From Phyllobacterium sp. T1293 (GTDB taxonomy: Bacteria; Pseudomonadota; Alphaproteobacteria; Rhizobiales; Rhizobiaceae), in assembly GCF_020731415.2 (NCBI RefSeq), contig NZ_CP088276.1, positions 310,001 to 374,000 on the forward strand: a stretch of DNA of 64,000 nt, in the 5' to 3' direction. The position numbers and the translations under genes are program-made. The notes under the pieces were generated by a model, which made no database searches, was not told the DNA's origin, and saw only the letters and a list, made by a program, of their open reading frames with translations. Positions 55,252-64,000 of the stretch are shown here, in pieces (the first letter of the stretch is position 1; every line of letters begins with the position of its first letter).

Positions 55252-56550
55252 ATGAAGGTGACATTCTCGACAGGCATGCCAAGGCGCACGCTTTTGCGGG
55301 CAGGGGGCACTCTGGCGCTGCTGGCCGCGGCCAAAGCTGCGCTTCCCTCCGGTGCCTATGCGGCCAGCGCCGGACCCGAGACAACCAAGGCAACTTTGGG
55401 CTTTATCGCGCTGACGGACGCTTCCCCGCTGATCGTGGCCAAGGAGAAGGGCCTTTTCGCCAAGCATGGCATGCCCGATGTCGAGGTTGTCAAGCAGGCC
55501 TCATGGGGCACGACGCGCGATAATCTGGTGCTTGGTTCCGCAGGCAATGGCATTGATGGTGCGCATATATTGACGCCGATGCCTTACCTGATCAGCACCG
55601 GCAAGGTCACGCAGAACAACCAGCCTCTGCCGATGGTCATCCTCGCACGGCTTAATCTCGATGCGCAGGGTATCTCGGTTGGCTCGGCCTATGCAGGTTT
55701 GAAGGCCGGGGTGAATTCCGGCGTGCTGAAGGAAGCATTTGCCAAGAAGAAGGCGGAAGGCAATGCGGCCAAGGCGGCGATGACTTTCCCCGGCGGTACG
55801 CATGATCTGTGGATTCGCTATTGGCTCGCCGCCGGTGGCATTGATCCTGATAAGGACGTGGAAACCATCGTTGTGCCGCCACCCCAGATGGTTGCCAACA
55901 TGAAGGTTGGTACCATGGATTGTTTCTGTGTCGGCGAGCCGTGGAATGCGCAGCTCGTCAATCAGGGTATCGGCTATACCGCTGCCAATACCGCTGAGAT
56001 ATGGGCCAAACACCCGGAGAAATCTTTCGCCATGCGTGCGGACTGGGTGGAGAAAAACCCCAATGCCACCAAGGCACTCCTGATGGCCGTGATGGAAGCC
56101 CAGCAATGGGCTGACGATATGGCCAACAAGGATGAACTGGCTGCAATCGTTGGCAAACGTGCATGGTTCAATGTACCGACAACCGATATCGCCGGGCGAT
56201 TGAAGGGCGATTATGATTTCGGTGGAGGCCGCGTCGAGACGGCCAGCCCGCATCTGATGAAATTCTGGCGCGACCACACCTCCTATCCGTTCCAGAGCCA
56301 CGAAAAATGGTTCCTGACCGAGAATATCCGCTGGGGCAAATTTGCCCCGGATACGGATATTGCCGCGCTGGTCGGCAAGGTGAATCGCGAAGATATCTGG
56401 CGTGAAGCCGCCAAGGAACTCGGGGTTGCCGCCGCCGATATACCCGCTTCCACGTCGCGCGGTCCGGAAACCTTCTTCGACGGCAAGGTATTCAATCCGG
56501 ACAATCCGCAGACCTATCTCGCCAGCCTAGACATTAAACGTTTTGCTTGA
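55252..56550 (+). CDS. nrtA: Nitrate ABC transporter substrate-binding protein
   Basis: A 432-residue exported nitrate-binding protein. It starts MKVTFSTGMPRRTLLRAGGT with a twin-Arg motif, then a hydrophobic segment and an AYA-A cleavage-like site. Family motifs are LGFIALTDASPLIVAKEKGL and GGTHDLWIRYWLAAGGIDPD. The ATG at 55252 has AAAGGGGA upstream; the frame stays open to 55123, but that part overlaps the terminator leader. It feeds nitrate to the nrtB/nrtD transporter. Confidence 0.93.
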   Translation: MKVTFSTGMPRRTLLRAGGTLALLAAAKAALPSGAYAASAGPETTKATLGFIALTDASPLIVAKEKGLFAKHGMPDVEVVKQASWGTTRDNLVLGSAGNGIDGAHILTPMPYLISTGKVTQNNQPLPMVILARLNLDAQGISVGSAYAGLKAGVNSGVLKEAFAKKKAEGNAAKAAMTFPGGTHDLWIRYWLAAGGIDPDKDVETIVVPPPQMVANMKVGTMDCFCVGEPWNAQLVNQGIGYTAANTAEIWAKHPEKSFAMRADWVEKNPNATKALLMAVMEAQQWADDMANKDELAAIVGKRAWFNVPTTDIAGRLKGDYDFGGGRVETASPHLMKFWRDHTSYPFQSHEKWFLTENIRWGKFAPDTDIAALVGKVNREDIWREAAKELGVAAADIPASTSRGPETFFDGKVFNPDNPQTYLASLDIKRFA

Positions 56551-56560
56551 GGAAACCGGC

Positions 56561-57469
56561 ATGACAGCCAGCCCCGTCCCCATCCGTTCGAATGAAAAGC
56601 CCGTGTCCAAGGAAAAGCCTGTGGTGGCCAAGATCATGACACTCCCTGTTCCACCGAAAACAGCTGCGACCCGTCGCATTCCGCAATGGCTTTCCTCTCT
56701 GGTGGCACATGTGTTGCCGCCGCTGATCACACTGGTGTTTCTGTTGGTGCTGTGGGAAATCCTGTGCTCCTCGCCGACCTCAAGTGTTCCGCCACCCACC
56801 AAGGTTGTATCGGAAACATGGGAGCTGATCGCCCATCCATTCCATGTCGGGCAGGGTGTCGATCAGGGGTTGTTCTGGCACATTCTTGCCAGCCTGAAGC
56901 GCGTGGCTCTCGGCTATTGCCTTGCAGCAGTTGCCGGTATCGCGCTTGGAACACTTGTCGGGCAGAGCGAATGGGCCATGCGCGGGCTTGACCCTATCTT
57001 TCAGGTGTTGCGCACGGTGCCACCACTGGCTTGGCTTCCCCTGTCATTGGCAGCTTTCAAGGATGGTAATCCGTCGGCCATCTTTGTGATTTTCATAACG
57101 GCCATCTGGCCAATCATCATCAACACGGCTGTCGGTATCCGCAATATTCCGCAGGATTATCAGAATGTTGCCCGAGTTTTGCGGCTCAACCAGTTTGAAT
57201 ATTTCACGAAGATCATGATCCCGGCTGCGGCCCCCTATATTTTCACCGGCCTGCGCATCGGTATCGGCCTGTCATGGCTCGCCATTGTGGCGGCGGAAAT
57301 GCTGATCGGCGGTGTCGGGATCGGCTTCTTCATCTGGGACGCATGGAACTCGTCGCGCATCAGCGACATCATTCTCGCCCTGATCTATGTCGGCATTGTC
57401 GGCTACCTGCTCGATCGCGCCATCGCCTTCATCGCCAAGACTGTCACCCGCAACACCGCAAGCGCTTGA
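56561..57469 (+). CDS. nrtB: Nitrate ABC transporter permease
   Basis: A 302-residue inner-membrane permease of the SsuC/NrtB type. A soluble N-terminus of about 45 residues is followed by six hydrophobic segments, with PIFQVLRTVPPLAWLPLSLA and the EAA-loop region QNVARVLRLNQFEYFTKIMI. ATG 56561 has GAGGAAA upstream and lies 10 bases after the nrtA stop. Confidence 0.92.
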   Translation: MTASPVPIRSNEKPVSKEKPVVAKIMTLPVPPKTAATRRIPQWLSSLVAHVLPPLITLVFLLVLWEILCSSPTSSVPPPTKVVSETWELIAHPFHVGQGVDQGLFWHILASLKRVALGYCLAAVAGIALGTLVGQSEWAMRGLDPIFQVLRTVPPLAWLPLSLAAFKDGNPSAIFVIFITAIWPIIINTAVGIRNIPQDYQNVARVLRLNQFEYFTKIMIPAAAPYIFTGLRIGIGLSWLAIVAAEMLIGGVGIGFFIWDAWNSSRISDIILALIYVGIVGYLLDRAIAFIAKTVTRNTASA

Positions 57470-57479
57470 GGAAGCAAAA

Positions 57480-58277
57480 ATGTCGAAACCCTATCTCTCA
57501 CTGGAACAGATCGACATGGTGTTCAGCCGTGGCGGTGCCAGCACGCAAGTTTTGAATCAGGTTTCCCTGAATGTGGAAAAGGGCGAGTTCATCTCGATCA
57601 TCGGTCACTCCGGTTGTGGAAAATCCACCCTGCTCAACATTGTTGCCGGGCTCAACAAGGCAACACGCGGCGTGGTGTTTCTCGAAGGCAATGTTGTCGA
57701 CACGCCCGGACCCGACCGTGCGGTGGTGTTCCAGAACCATTCACTGCTGCCTTGGCTGACAGTCTATGAAAACGTCAAGCTCGCCGTCGACAAGGTCTTT
57801 TCATCCACAAAGAGCCGGACGGAACGTCATGAATGGACTATGCGCAATCTCGAACTGGTGCAGATGGTGCATGCGAAGGATAAGCGTCCATCAGAGGTTT
57901 CCGGCGGCATGAAACAGCGGGTCGGCATTGCCCGGGCGCTGGCCATGGAGCCGAAAGTGCTTCTGCTTGACGAGCCGTTCGGTGCGCTTGACGCCCTGAC
58001 CCGCGCGCATCTGCAGGATCAGGTGATGCAGATCCACACGGAACTTGCCAATACGGTGCTGATGATCACCCACGATGTGGATGAAGCGGTGCTGCTCTCC
58101 GACCGTATTGTCATGATGACCAACGGACCGTCAGCCAAGATAGGCGAAATCCTCGATGTGCCGCTGGTGCGTCCGCGCCGCCGTATCGAACTGGCTTCGG
58201 ATGCCACTTACATCCGCTGCCGTTCCTCCGTGCTGAAGTTCCTTTACGAACGTCACCGCCTTGTGGAGGCCGCATAA
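57480..58277 (+). CDS. nrtD: Nitrate ABC transporter ATPase
   Basis: A 265-residue ATPase. Walker A is GHSGCGKSTLLNIVAGL, the signature is VSGGMKQRVGIARALAMEP and Walker B is LLLDEPFGALDALTRAHLQD. It resembles NrtD/NasD rather than the fused NrtC, as no second nitrate-binding domain is attached. ATG 57480 has GAGGAAG upstream and is 10 bases after the nrtB stop. Confidence 0.9.
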   Translation: MSKPYLSLEQIDMVFSRGGASTQVLNQVSLNVEKGEFISIIGHSGCGKSTLLNIVAGLNKATRGVVFLEGNVVDTPGPDRAVVFQNHSLLPWLTVYENVKLAVDKVFSSTKSRTERHEWTMRNLELVQMVHAKDKRPSEVSGGMKQRVGIARALAMEPKVLLLDEPFGALDALTRAHLQDQVMQIHTELANTVLMITHDVDEAVLLSDRIVMMTNGPSAKIGEILDVPLVRPRRRIELASDATYIRCRSSVLKFLYERHRLVEAA

Positions 58278-58278
58278 G

Positions 58279-60744
58279 ATGGAAGCAGCAACGAAAAAGC
58301 AGAAACTCGTTGTCATCGGCAACGGCATGGCGCCGGGCAGGGCGCTTGAACATCTCTTCGAAATGGCACCCGATGCCTATGATGTGACGATTTTCAACGC
58401 GGAACCGCGCGTCAATTATGACCGGATCATGCTCTCGCCCGTGCTTTCAGGCGAGAAGGAATTTGAGGAAATCATCATCCACGGCGATGGCTGGTACATC
58501 AAGCACGGCATCACGCTCTATAAGGGGCACAAGATTGTCGGGATTGACCTCGCAGCCAAGACCGTAACATCGGATGCCGGAACAACCGAGACTTATGACA
58601 AGCTGCTGATTGCAACGGGTTCCGTGCCGTTCGTCCTGCCTGTTCCCGGCAATAATCTTCCGGGTGTTTTGACCTATCGCGACCTTGATGATGTCAACGC
58701 CATGCTGCTTGCCGCCCAGTCGCGCGCAAGGGCGGTGGTGATTGGCGGCGGCCTGCTTGGCCTCGAAGCTGCAGCGGGTCTCAAATCGCGCGGCATGGAT
58801 GTAACGGTTCTGCACATCATGCCAACGCTGATGGAGCGGCAGCTTGATCCGGCGGCGGGGTATCTGCTTGAACAGGCGGTGGAGCAGCGCGGTATCCGGG
58901 TGATGACCAAAGCCAGCACCAAGGAGATCATTGGCCAGAACAAGGTGGAAGGTGTTCTCCTTGCCGATGGTACGACACTGCCAGCCGATCTGGTGGTGAT
59001 GGCGGCGGGCATTCGCCCCAATGGTATGCTTGCCAAGGAGGCGGGGCTCGAAACCAATCGCGGCATCATTGTTGACGGTGGTATGCGCACCTCCGACCCG
59101 GATGTGTTTTCCATCGGCGAATGCGCCGAGGTTGGCGGGCAATGCTACGGGCTTGTTGCGCCGCTCTATGAAATGGCGCGGGTGGTGTCGGCACAATTGG
59201 CGGGCGATGCCGATGCAAAGTTCGTTCATAGCGAGACGCCAACCAAGCTGAAGGTCACAGGCATAAACCTGTTTTCGGTTGGTGATCTCGGCGAGGGCGA
59301 TGATAGACAGGAAATTGTCCTGCGAGATGCGGCGGCAGGTGTCTATAAGCGGCTTGTGCTCAAGGATGACCGCATCATCGGCACGGTGCTCTACGGCGAA
59401 ACCTCCGATGGTGCGTGGTTTCATGACCTCACCAAGAAGCGCACCGATATTTCTGAAATGCGCGATACGCTTATCTTCGGCCAGTCCTATCAGGGAGGGT
59501 CCCCGCTGGACCCTATGGCGGCCGTTGCAGCCTTGCCAGATGATGCGGAAATCTGCGGCTGCAACGGCATATGCAAAGGCAAAATCACCGGTGCCATTTC
59601 AGGCAAAGGTCTAACATCTCTCGATGATGTGCGGGCGCATACCAAGGCGTCCGCTTCCTGCGGCAGCTGTACGGGACTTGTCGAACAGCTTCTGTCGATC
59701 ACACTTGGCGATGCTTACAACCCTTCCGCTGTCACGCCCATGTGCAGTTGCACGGACCTCGGCCATGATGATGTCAGGCGGTTGATCAAGGCGAAGAAGC
59801 TCAAATCCATTCCGGCTGTCATGCAGGAACTGGAATGGAAAACCTCCTGCGGCTGCGCCAAATGCCGCCCGGCATTGAATTACTACCTCGTTGCCGATTG
59901 GCCGGATGAATATGCGGATGATTATCAGTCCCGCTTCATCAATGAGCGGGTTCACGCCAATATCCAGAAGGACGGAACTTATTCTGTCGTGCCGCGCATG
60001 TGGGGCGGAGTGACCAACTCTAAGGAATTGCGGGCGATTGCCGATGTGGTCGACAAGTTTGAAATACCGGCGGTGAAAGTCACCGGCGGCCAGCGCATCG
60101 ATATGCTCGGGATCAAAAAGGAAGACCTTCCCGCTGTCTGGGCCGACCTTGGAAAGGCAGGATTTGTCTCAGGGCAGGCCTATGCCAAGGGGCTGCGCAC
60201 CGTAAAAACCTGTGTCGGCACCGACTGGTGCCGCTTCGGAACGCAGGATTCGACAGGGCTCGGCATCCGCATTGAGAAATTCATGTGGGGCTCGTGGACC
60301 CCGGCCAAGGTCAAGATGGCGGTTTCCGGCTGTCCGCGTAATTGCGCCGAAGCCACCTGCAAGGATGTCGGGATTATCTGTGTGGATTCCGGTTATGAGA
60401 TTCATTTTGCCGGGGCTGCCGGTCTCGACATCAAGGGCACCGAGGTGCTGGGTCTGGTCAGGACGGAGGATGAAGCACTGGAGCATGTCGTCGCTTTGAC
60501 GCAGATGTACCGCGAGCAAGGTCGTTATCTCGAACGCATTTACAAATGGGCCAAGCGTGTCGGTCTTGACGAAATCCGCCGCCAGATCATGCAGGACGAC
60601 ACCAAACGCCGCGGCTATTTCGAGCGCTTTGTTTTCAGCCAGAAATTTGCGCAGGTCGACCCGTGGTCCGAACGGGTTTCGGGCGTCGACAAGCACGAGT
60701 TCCAGCCCATGGCCAGTGTCAGCTATCAACAGGCAGCGGAGTGA
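58279..60744 (+). CDS. nirB: Assimilatory nitrite reductase [NAD(P)H], large subunit
   Basis: An 821-residue flavo-siroheme enzyme that reduces nitrite to ammonium. It has two Rossmann domains (NGMAPGRALEHLFEM and VVIGGGLLGLEAAAGLKSRG), a [2Fe-2S] BFD-like domain (ICGCNGICKGKITGAIS, CGSCTGLVEQLL), then a siroheme/[4Fe-4S] domain with CVGTDWCRFG and SGCPRNCAEATCKDVG. ATG 58279 is one base after the nrtD stop. A frame upstream begins at 58261. It requires siroheme, whose biosynthetic gene lies downstream. Confidence 0.94.
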   Translation: MEAATKKQKLVVIGNGMAPGRALEHLFEMAPDAYDVTIFNAEPRVNYDRIMLSPVLSGEKEFEEIIIHGDGWYIKHGITLYKGHKIVGIDLAAKTVTSDAGTTETYDKLLIATGSVPFVLPVPGNNLPGVLTYRDLDDVNAMLLAAQSRARAVVIGGGLLGLEAAAGLKSRGMDVTVLHIMPTLMERQLDPAAGYLLEQAVEQRGIRVMTKASTKEIIGQNKVEGVLLADGTTLPADLVVMAAGIRPNGMLAKEAGLETNRGIIVDGGMRTSDPDVFSIGECAEVGGQCYGLVAPLYEMARVVSAQLAGDADAKFVHSETPTKLKVTGINLFSVGDLGEGDDRQEIVLRDAAAGVYKRLVLKDDRIIGTVLYGETSDGAWFHDLTKKRTDISEMRDTLIFGQSYQGGSPLDPMAAVAALPDDAEICGCNGICKGKITGAISGKGLTSLDDVRAHTKASASCGSCTGLVEQLLSITLGDAYNPSAVTPMCSCTDLGHDDVRRLIKAKKLKSIPAVMQELEWKTSCGCAKCRPALNYYLVADWPDEYADDYQSRFINERVHANIQKDGTYSVVPRMWGGVTNSKELRAIADVVDKFEIPAVKVTGGQRIDMLGIKKEDLPAVWADLGKAGFVSGQAYAKGLRTVKTCVGTDWCRFGTQDSTGLGIRIEKFMWGSWTPAKVKMAVSGCPRNCAEATCKDVGIICVDSGYEIHFAGAAGLDIKGTEVLGLVRTEDEALEHVVALTQMYREQGRYLERIYKWAKRVGLDEIRRQIMQDDTKRRGYFERFVFSQKFAQVDPWSERVSGVDKHEFQPMASVSYQQAAE

Positions 60745-60748
60745 AATA

Positions 60749-61078
60749 ATGAACTGGGTTGAGATTGGAACCATCAACGACATTCCGCGCCGTGGTGCCC
60801 GCTGTGTGAATACGCCCGATGGCAAGATCGCCGTTTTCCGGACTATGGAGGACCAGATTTTTGCCATTGATGATCACTGTCCGCACAAGGGCGGGCCGCT
60901 CAGTCAGGGCATCGTCCATGGTGCGGCGGTGACATGCCCGCTGCACAATTGGGTCATTTCACTGGAGACGGGTAAAGCCCTTGGAGCGGATGAGGGCAGT
61001 GTGAAAACCATTGCTGTCAGGCTGGATGGCGAGCGGATTATGGCCTTGCTTGAACTTGCCGCTGTGGCGGCAGAATAA
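60749..61078 (+). CDS. nirD: Nitrite reductase small subunit (Rieske-type)
   Basis: A 109-residue Rieske-fold protein with DDHCPHKGGPLSQGIVHGAA and CPLHNWVISLETG, giving the C-x-H and C-x-x-H cluster ligands of true Rieske [2Fe-2S] centres. Many NirD proteins lack them, so this one may bind a cluster. ATG 60749 is preceded by GGAG at 8 bases and is 5 bases after the nirB stop. Confidence 0.92.
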   Translation: MNWVEIGTINDIPRRGARCVNTPDGKIAVFRTMEDQIFAIDDHCPHKGGPLSQGIVHGAAVTCPLHNWVISLETGKALGADEGSVKTIAVRLDGERIMALLELAAVAAE

Positions 61079-61084
61079 ACCGGC

Positions 61085-63754
61085 ATGGAGCATCAGCCGC
61101 TTTCTCCGGTTACCGTCCGCACCACCTGTCCCTATTGCGGCGTGGGCTGCGGCGTGCTCGCAACGCCCAAGGAAGATGGAACGGTTGGCATTGCTGGCGA
61201 TCCGGAGCATCCTGCCAATTTCGGACGGCTTTGTTCGAAAGGGTCGGCGCTCGGTGAAACGGTTCATTTGGATGGCCGGTTGCTTGAGCCGAAGATATCA
61301 GGCGAGCCTGCAAGCTGGGACAGTGCGCTTGATCTTGTCGCTCATCGTTTTCACGCGGCCATCGCTGAACATGGCCCTGACAGTGTTGCCTTCTATGTCT
61401 CCGGCCAGCTTCTGACCGAAGATTATTACGTTGCCAACAAGCTGATGAAAGGTTTCATCGGCTCAGCCAATATCGATACGAACTCGCGGCTGTGCATGTC
61501 GTCATCGGTGGCCGGGCATATCAGGGCCTTCGGCTCCGATACGGTTCCGGGGACCTATGAGGATCTGGAACTGGCCGATCTCATTGTTCTGACCGGCTCA
61601 AACCTCACCTGGTGTCATCCGGTGCTTTATCAGCGCATTGCGGCAGCCAAGGCCGCGCGCCCGGAAATGCGCATTGTTCTTATCGATCCGCGCCGCACCA
61701 TGACTGCGGATATCGCCGATATGCATCTGCAGATACGGCCGGATGGGGATACGGCGCTATTCACAGGTCTGCTCGGGTTTCTGGCTGTTCAAGGCGCGTT
61801 GGACCAAAGCTATATTCACAGGCACACGACAGGGTTTGACGCGGCATTGGCGGTTGCCAGTCCATACAATCTGGAAATTGTCTCCAGACAAACGGGAATA
61901 GATCAGGACATTCTGTCAGCCTTTTACGAACTGTTCGCAAAAACCGAGCGATGCGTGACCGTCTATAGCCAAGGTGTCAACCAGTCGGCGTCGGGCACGG
62001 ATAAGGTCAACGCGATCATCAATTGCCATCTGGCAACAGGCCGCATTGGCCGCCCGGGCATGGGGCCATTTTCCGTAACGGGCCAACCCAATGCCATGGG
62101 CGGACGCGAAGTGGGTGGGCTTGCCAATATGCTGGCCAGCCACATGCAGATCGAGAATGCCGGACACCGGCAACTGGTGCAAAATTTCTGGGCCTCGCCT
62201 GATATAGCGAAGAAGCCGGGCTTGAAAGCAGTTGACCTGTTCAAGGCAGTTGGTGATGGCCGGATCAAAGCCCTGTGGATCATGGCGACCAATCCTGTTG
62301 ATTCCATGCCGGAAGCGGATGGTGTGGCGAACGCACTGAAAGCCTGCCCGTTTGTCGTTGTCTCCGATATTAACGCTGCAACGGACACAACGGCTTACGC
62401 GCATGTTCTGCTTCCCGCCGCCGGATGGGGCGAGAAGGACGGAACGGTTACCAATTCCGAACGACGGATCAGCAGGCAGCGACCGTTTCTGTCTACACCC
62501 GGCGAGGCAAGGCCGGATTGGTGGATTATCACGGAAGTGGCTAAGCGCATGGGGTTTGCCAATGGCTTTCCCTACCAAAACCCGGCGCAGATTTTTGCGG
62601 AACATGCGGCTCTTTCGGGCACGGACAATAATGGAAGCCGCGATTTCGATATTGCCGCGCACGCAACCATATCAGCGACGGAGTATGCAAGCCTTAAAGC
62701 CTTTCAATGGCCGCAGGGGCGGGGGAGTGTCGCCTCGGACGGGCGCTTCTTTGCCGATGGCAGGTTCTATACGGGCGATGGCCGGGCGCGGTTCATTGCA
62801 GTTCATCCGGATGAAACGTTTCACCAGGATGGGCTTTTTACATTGAACAGCGGACGCGTCCGCGATCACTGGCACACGATGACACGCACCGGAAAAAGTG
62901 CGCGTCTGTCAGCCCATTTCGCTGAACCTTTCGCGGAAATTCATCCGCTTGATGCGGCGCAGAAGGGGATTGCCGATGCGAGCCTTGTCAAGCTGCACAA
63001 TGGCCATGGCGAAATCATCGTGCGGGCACTTCTTACTGACCGGCAGGCGCGGGGCAATGTTTTCGTGCCCATGCATTGGACCAACCAGTTTTCCGGCAGC
63101 GCGCGCGTTGATACATTGGTGACAGCACGCATAGATACGGTCTCGGGACAGCCCGCACTGAAGATGGCAAGAGTGGATGTCCAGCCATTTGCTGCCGGCT
63201 GGTACGGTTTCGCAGTCCTGCGCAATAAACCTCCGGCCATTGCTGCGGATTATTGGGCGCTCGCCAAAACCATTGATGGCTACCGGCTGGAATTGGCTGG
63301 CCTTGAGGATTTGGATGACTGGTCCGCATTCGCCGAGGCGCTTTTCGGTGCTGGCGAAGGCATGCCGTTGCTGCGCTATCACGACGAGAAGAATGGGCAG
63401 CACCGTATGGCTGTTTTCACCGATGATAGGTTGATCGGTGCGCTCTATATAGCGCGCGAACCCGTCGCGGTTTCACGCAGCTGGGCCAGCGAACAACTGT
63501 TGCAAAGTTTTGCCCTAGCGCAGAACCGCTTCCAGCTTCTGGCAGGACGCCCCGGTAAGGATATGCCCGACAAGGGGGCGATTGTCTGCTCGTGTTTTTC
63601 CGTTGGGCGGAATGAGATTGCCAGCGCGGCACGCAGTGGCTGCCACAGCGTTGCAGCCATCGGAGAGGCTTTGAAAGCTGGCACCAATTGCGGCTCCTGC
63701 CGCGCCGAGATCAGGGGGATTGTTGATGCAAATCTTGTCCAGGCCGCAGAATAG
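61085..63754 (+). CDS. nasA: Assimilatory nitrate reductase catalytic subunit
   Basis: An 889-residue molybdenum enzyme reducing nitrate to nitrite. The N-terminus has the [4Fe-4S] motif TCPYCGVGCGVLATPKEDG with FGRLCSKG. The molybdopterin domain and dinucleotide-binding domain follow. A C-terminal BFD-like [2Fe-2S] domain (VCSCFSVGRNEIASAARSGC, then NCGSC) is typical of NasA. Electrons likely come via NirB-type or ferredoxin donors; no separate NasB gene is present in the window. It overlaps the next gene by 29 bases. Confidence 0.94.
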   Translation: MEHQPLSPVTVRTTCPYCGVGCGVLATPKEDGTVGIAGDPEHPANFGRLCSKGSALGETVHLDGRLLEPKISGEPASWDSALDLVAHRFHAAIAEHGPDSVAFYVSGQLLTEDYYVANKLMKGFIGSANIDTNSRLCMSSSVAGHIRAFGSDTVPGTYEDLELADLIVLTGSNLTWCHPVLYQRIAAAKAARPEMRIVLIDPRRTMTADIADMHLQIRPDGDTALFTGLLGFLAVQGALDQSYIHRHTTGFDAALAVASPYNLEIVSRQTGIDQDILSAFYELFAKTERCVTVYSQGVNQSASGTDKVNAIINCHLATGRIGRPGMGPFSVTGQPNAMGGREVGGLANMLASHMQIENAGHRQLVQNFWASPDIAKKPGLKAVDLFKAVGDGRIKALWIMATNPVDSMPEADGVANALKACPFVVVSDINAATDTTAYAHVLLPAAGWGEKDGTVTNSERRISRQRPFLSTPGEARPDWWIITEVAKRMGFANGFPYQNPAQIFAEHAALSGTDNNGSRDFDIAAHATISATEYASLKAFQWPQGRGSVASDGRFFADGRFYTGDGRARFIAVHPDETFHQDGLFTLNSGRVRDHWHTMTRTGKSARLSAHFAEPFAEIHPLDAAQKGIADASLVKLHNGHGEIIVRALLTDRQARGNVFVPMHWTNQFSGSARVDTLVTARIDTVSGQPALKMARVDVQPFAAGWYGFAVLRNKPPAIAADYWALAKTIDGYRLELAGLEDLDDWSAFAEALFGAGEGMPLLRYHDEKNGQHRMAVFTDDRLIGALYIAREPVAVSRSWASEQLLQSFALAQNRFQLLAGRPGKDMPDKGAIVCSCFSVGRNEIASAARSGCHSVAAIGEALKAGTNCGSCRAEIRGIVDANLVQAAE

Positions 63755-64000
63755 TCCGAGCCCCGGAAGCATCGGGGAACTGGCAGTCCTGCCAGTGTTT
63801 TTCAACCTTCAGGGCAAGCGCTGTGTTGTCGTCGGTGGTACGGCGGCGGCTGCCTGGAAAGCCGAATTACTGGCCGCTGCAGGTGCCAATGTGCATGTTT
63901 ACACCGGTGCAATGAGCGAAGAAATGTCGGCGCTGGTGGCGGCTGGGACCTGCATTCATCACCCGCGCACCTGGTTGAAGACCGATTTGCGCGGCGCGGC
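63726..64000 (+). CDS. cysG: Siroheme synthase N-terminal part, cut by window end
   Basis: The frame from ATG 63726 reads MQILSRPQNSPSPGSIGELA and then LPVFFNLQGKRCVVVGGTAA, continuing open to the window edge. The strand-turn VVVGG and following KAELLAAAGANVHVY are the NAD-binding start of precorrin-2 dehydrogenase (CysG_N). Siroheme is the cofactor of NirB, which explains its place in the operon. The start lies within nasA; the C-terminal methyltransferase domain, if present, is outside. Confidence 0.85.
   Translation, partial: MQILSRPQNSPSPGSIGELAVLPVFFNLQGKRCVVVGGTAAAAWKAELLAAAGANVHVYTGAMSEEMSALVAAGTCIHHPRTWLKTDLRGA

Noticed and set aside
1..64000. tRNA, rRNA, CRISPR or insertion sequence
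   Set aside because: No cloverleaf, spaced direct-repeat array or transposase frame was seen.

Overview
The window looks like chromosomal DNA of an alphaproteobacterium of the order Hyphomicrobiales (Rhizobiales), most like the Brucella/Ochrobactrum group. The basis is protein character (Fpr, DHA2/EmrAB and NasS-NasT types), codon use and gene style. No rRNA, tRNA or other taxonomic marker is present, so this placement is inference. Genes are densely packed in operons with many 1-, 4- and 8-bp start/stop overlaps. I see no insertion sequence, phage, CRISPR array or tRNA.

Layout, left to right. (1) 1-3.7 kb: the edge of a DUF1127 gene, then a marR-emrA-emrB efflux operon (minus). (2) 3.7-11 kb: ferredoxin-NADP reductase (minus), then a cobalamin-riboswitch operon btuB-btuF-btuC-btuD plus a fifth gene of unknown function. 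btuD carries a 1-base frameshift in its Walker A codons. (3) 11-18 kb: a large MscS-type channel (minus) and an RND efflux pair (plus). (4) 18-21.6 kb: an acyl-CoA synthetase and an ABC exporter (minus), separated by a very long hairpin. (5) 21.7-26.9 kb: a magnesium operon with a strong predicted promoter, a structured leader with a possible upstream ORF, two small unknown proteins, MgtA, a small membrane protein, a SLOG/DUF2493 protein and MgtC. (6) 27-30.6 kb: an L,D-transpeptidase, and a MerR regulator divergent from a Zn/Cd/Pb-type ATPase with a clear MerR-type operator-promoter.

(7) 30.7-45.2 kb: a large catabolic island for an aromatic acid through CoA thioesters. It holds a Liv-type ABC importer, a two-domain 3-hydroxyacyl-CoA dehydrogenase and an enoyl-CoA hydratase (minus). 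On the plus strand are a fused flavin monooxygenase/OYE reductase, an SDR, a MarR regulator, an atypical crotonase, an acyl-CoA dehydrogenase, a benzoate-type CoA ligase and a RidA-family protein. The gene set matches the aerobic 2-aminobenzoyl-CoA (anthranilate) route known from Azoarcus evansii. Tandem palindromes lie between the divergent halves. (8) 45.2-52.9 kb: a peptide ABC transporter with a GAF protein, an XRE-cupin regulator, a solute-binding protein and an M24 peptidase.

(9) 53-64 kb: nitrate assimilation, nasT-nasS then nrtA-nrtB-nrtD-nirB-nirD-nasA-cysG (cut by the window end). Before nrtA there is a textbook sigma-54 promoter and a leader with two A1/G4 hexaloops and an overlapping terminator, as expected for antitermination by the ANTAR protein NasT.

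The most unusual parts are the RNA- and small-ORF-rich magnesium operon, the unknown fifth gene of the B12 operon with its broken btuD, the anthranilate-CoA island with a crotonase and a RidA protein lacking the usual catalytic residues, and the NasT leader.
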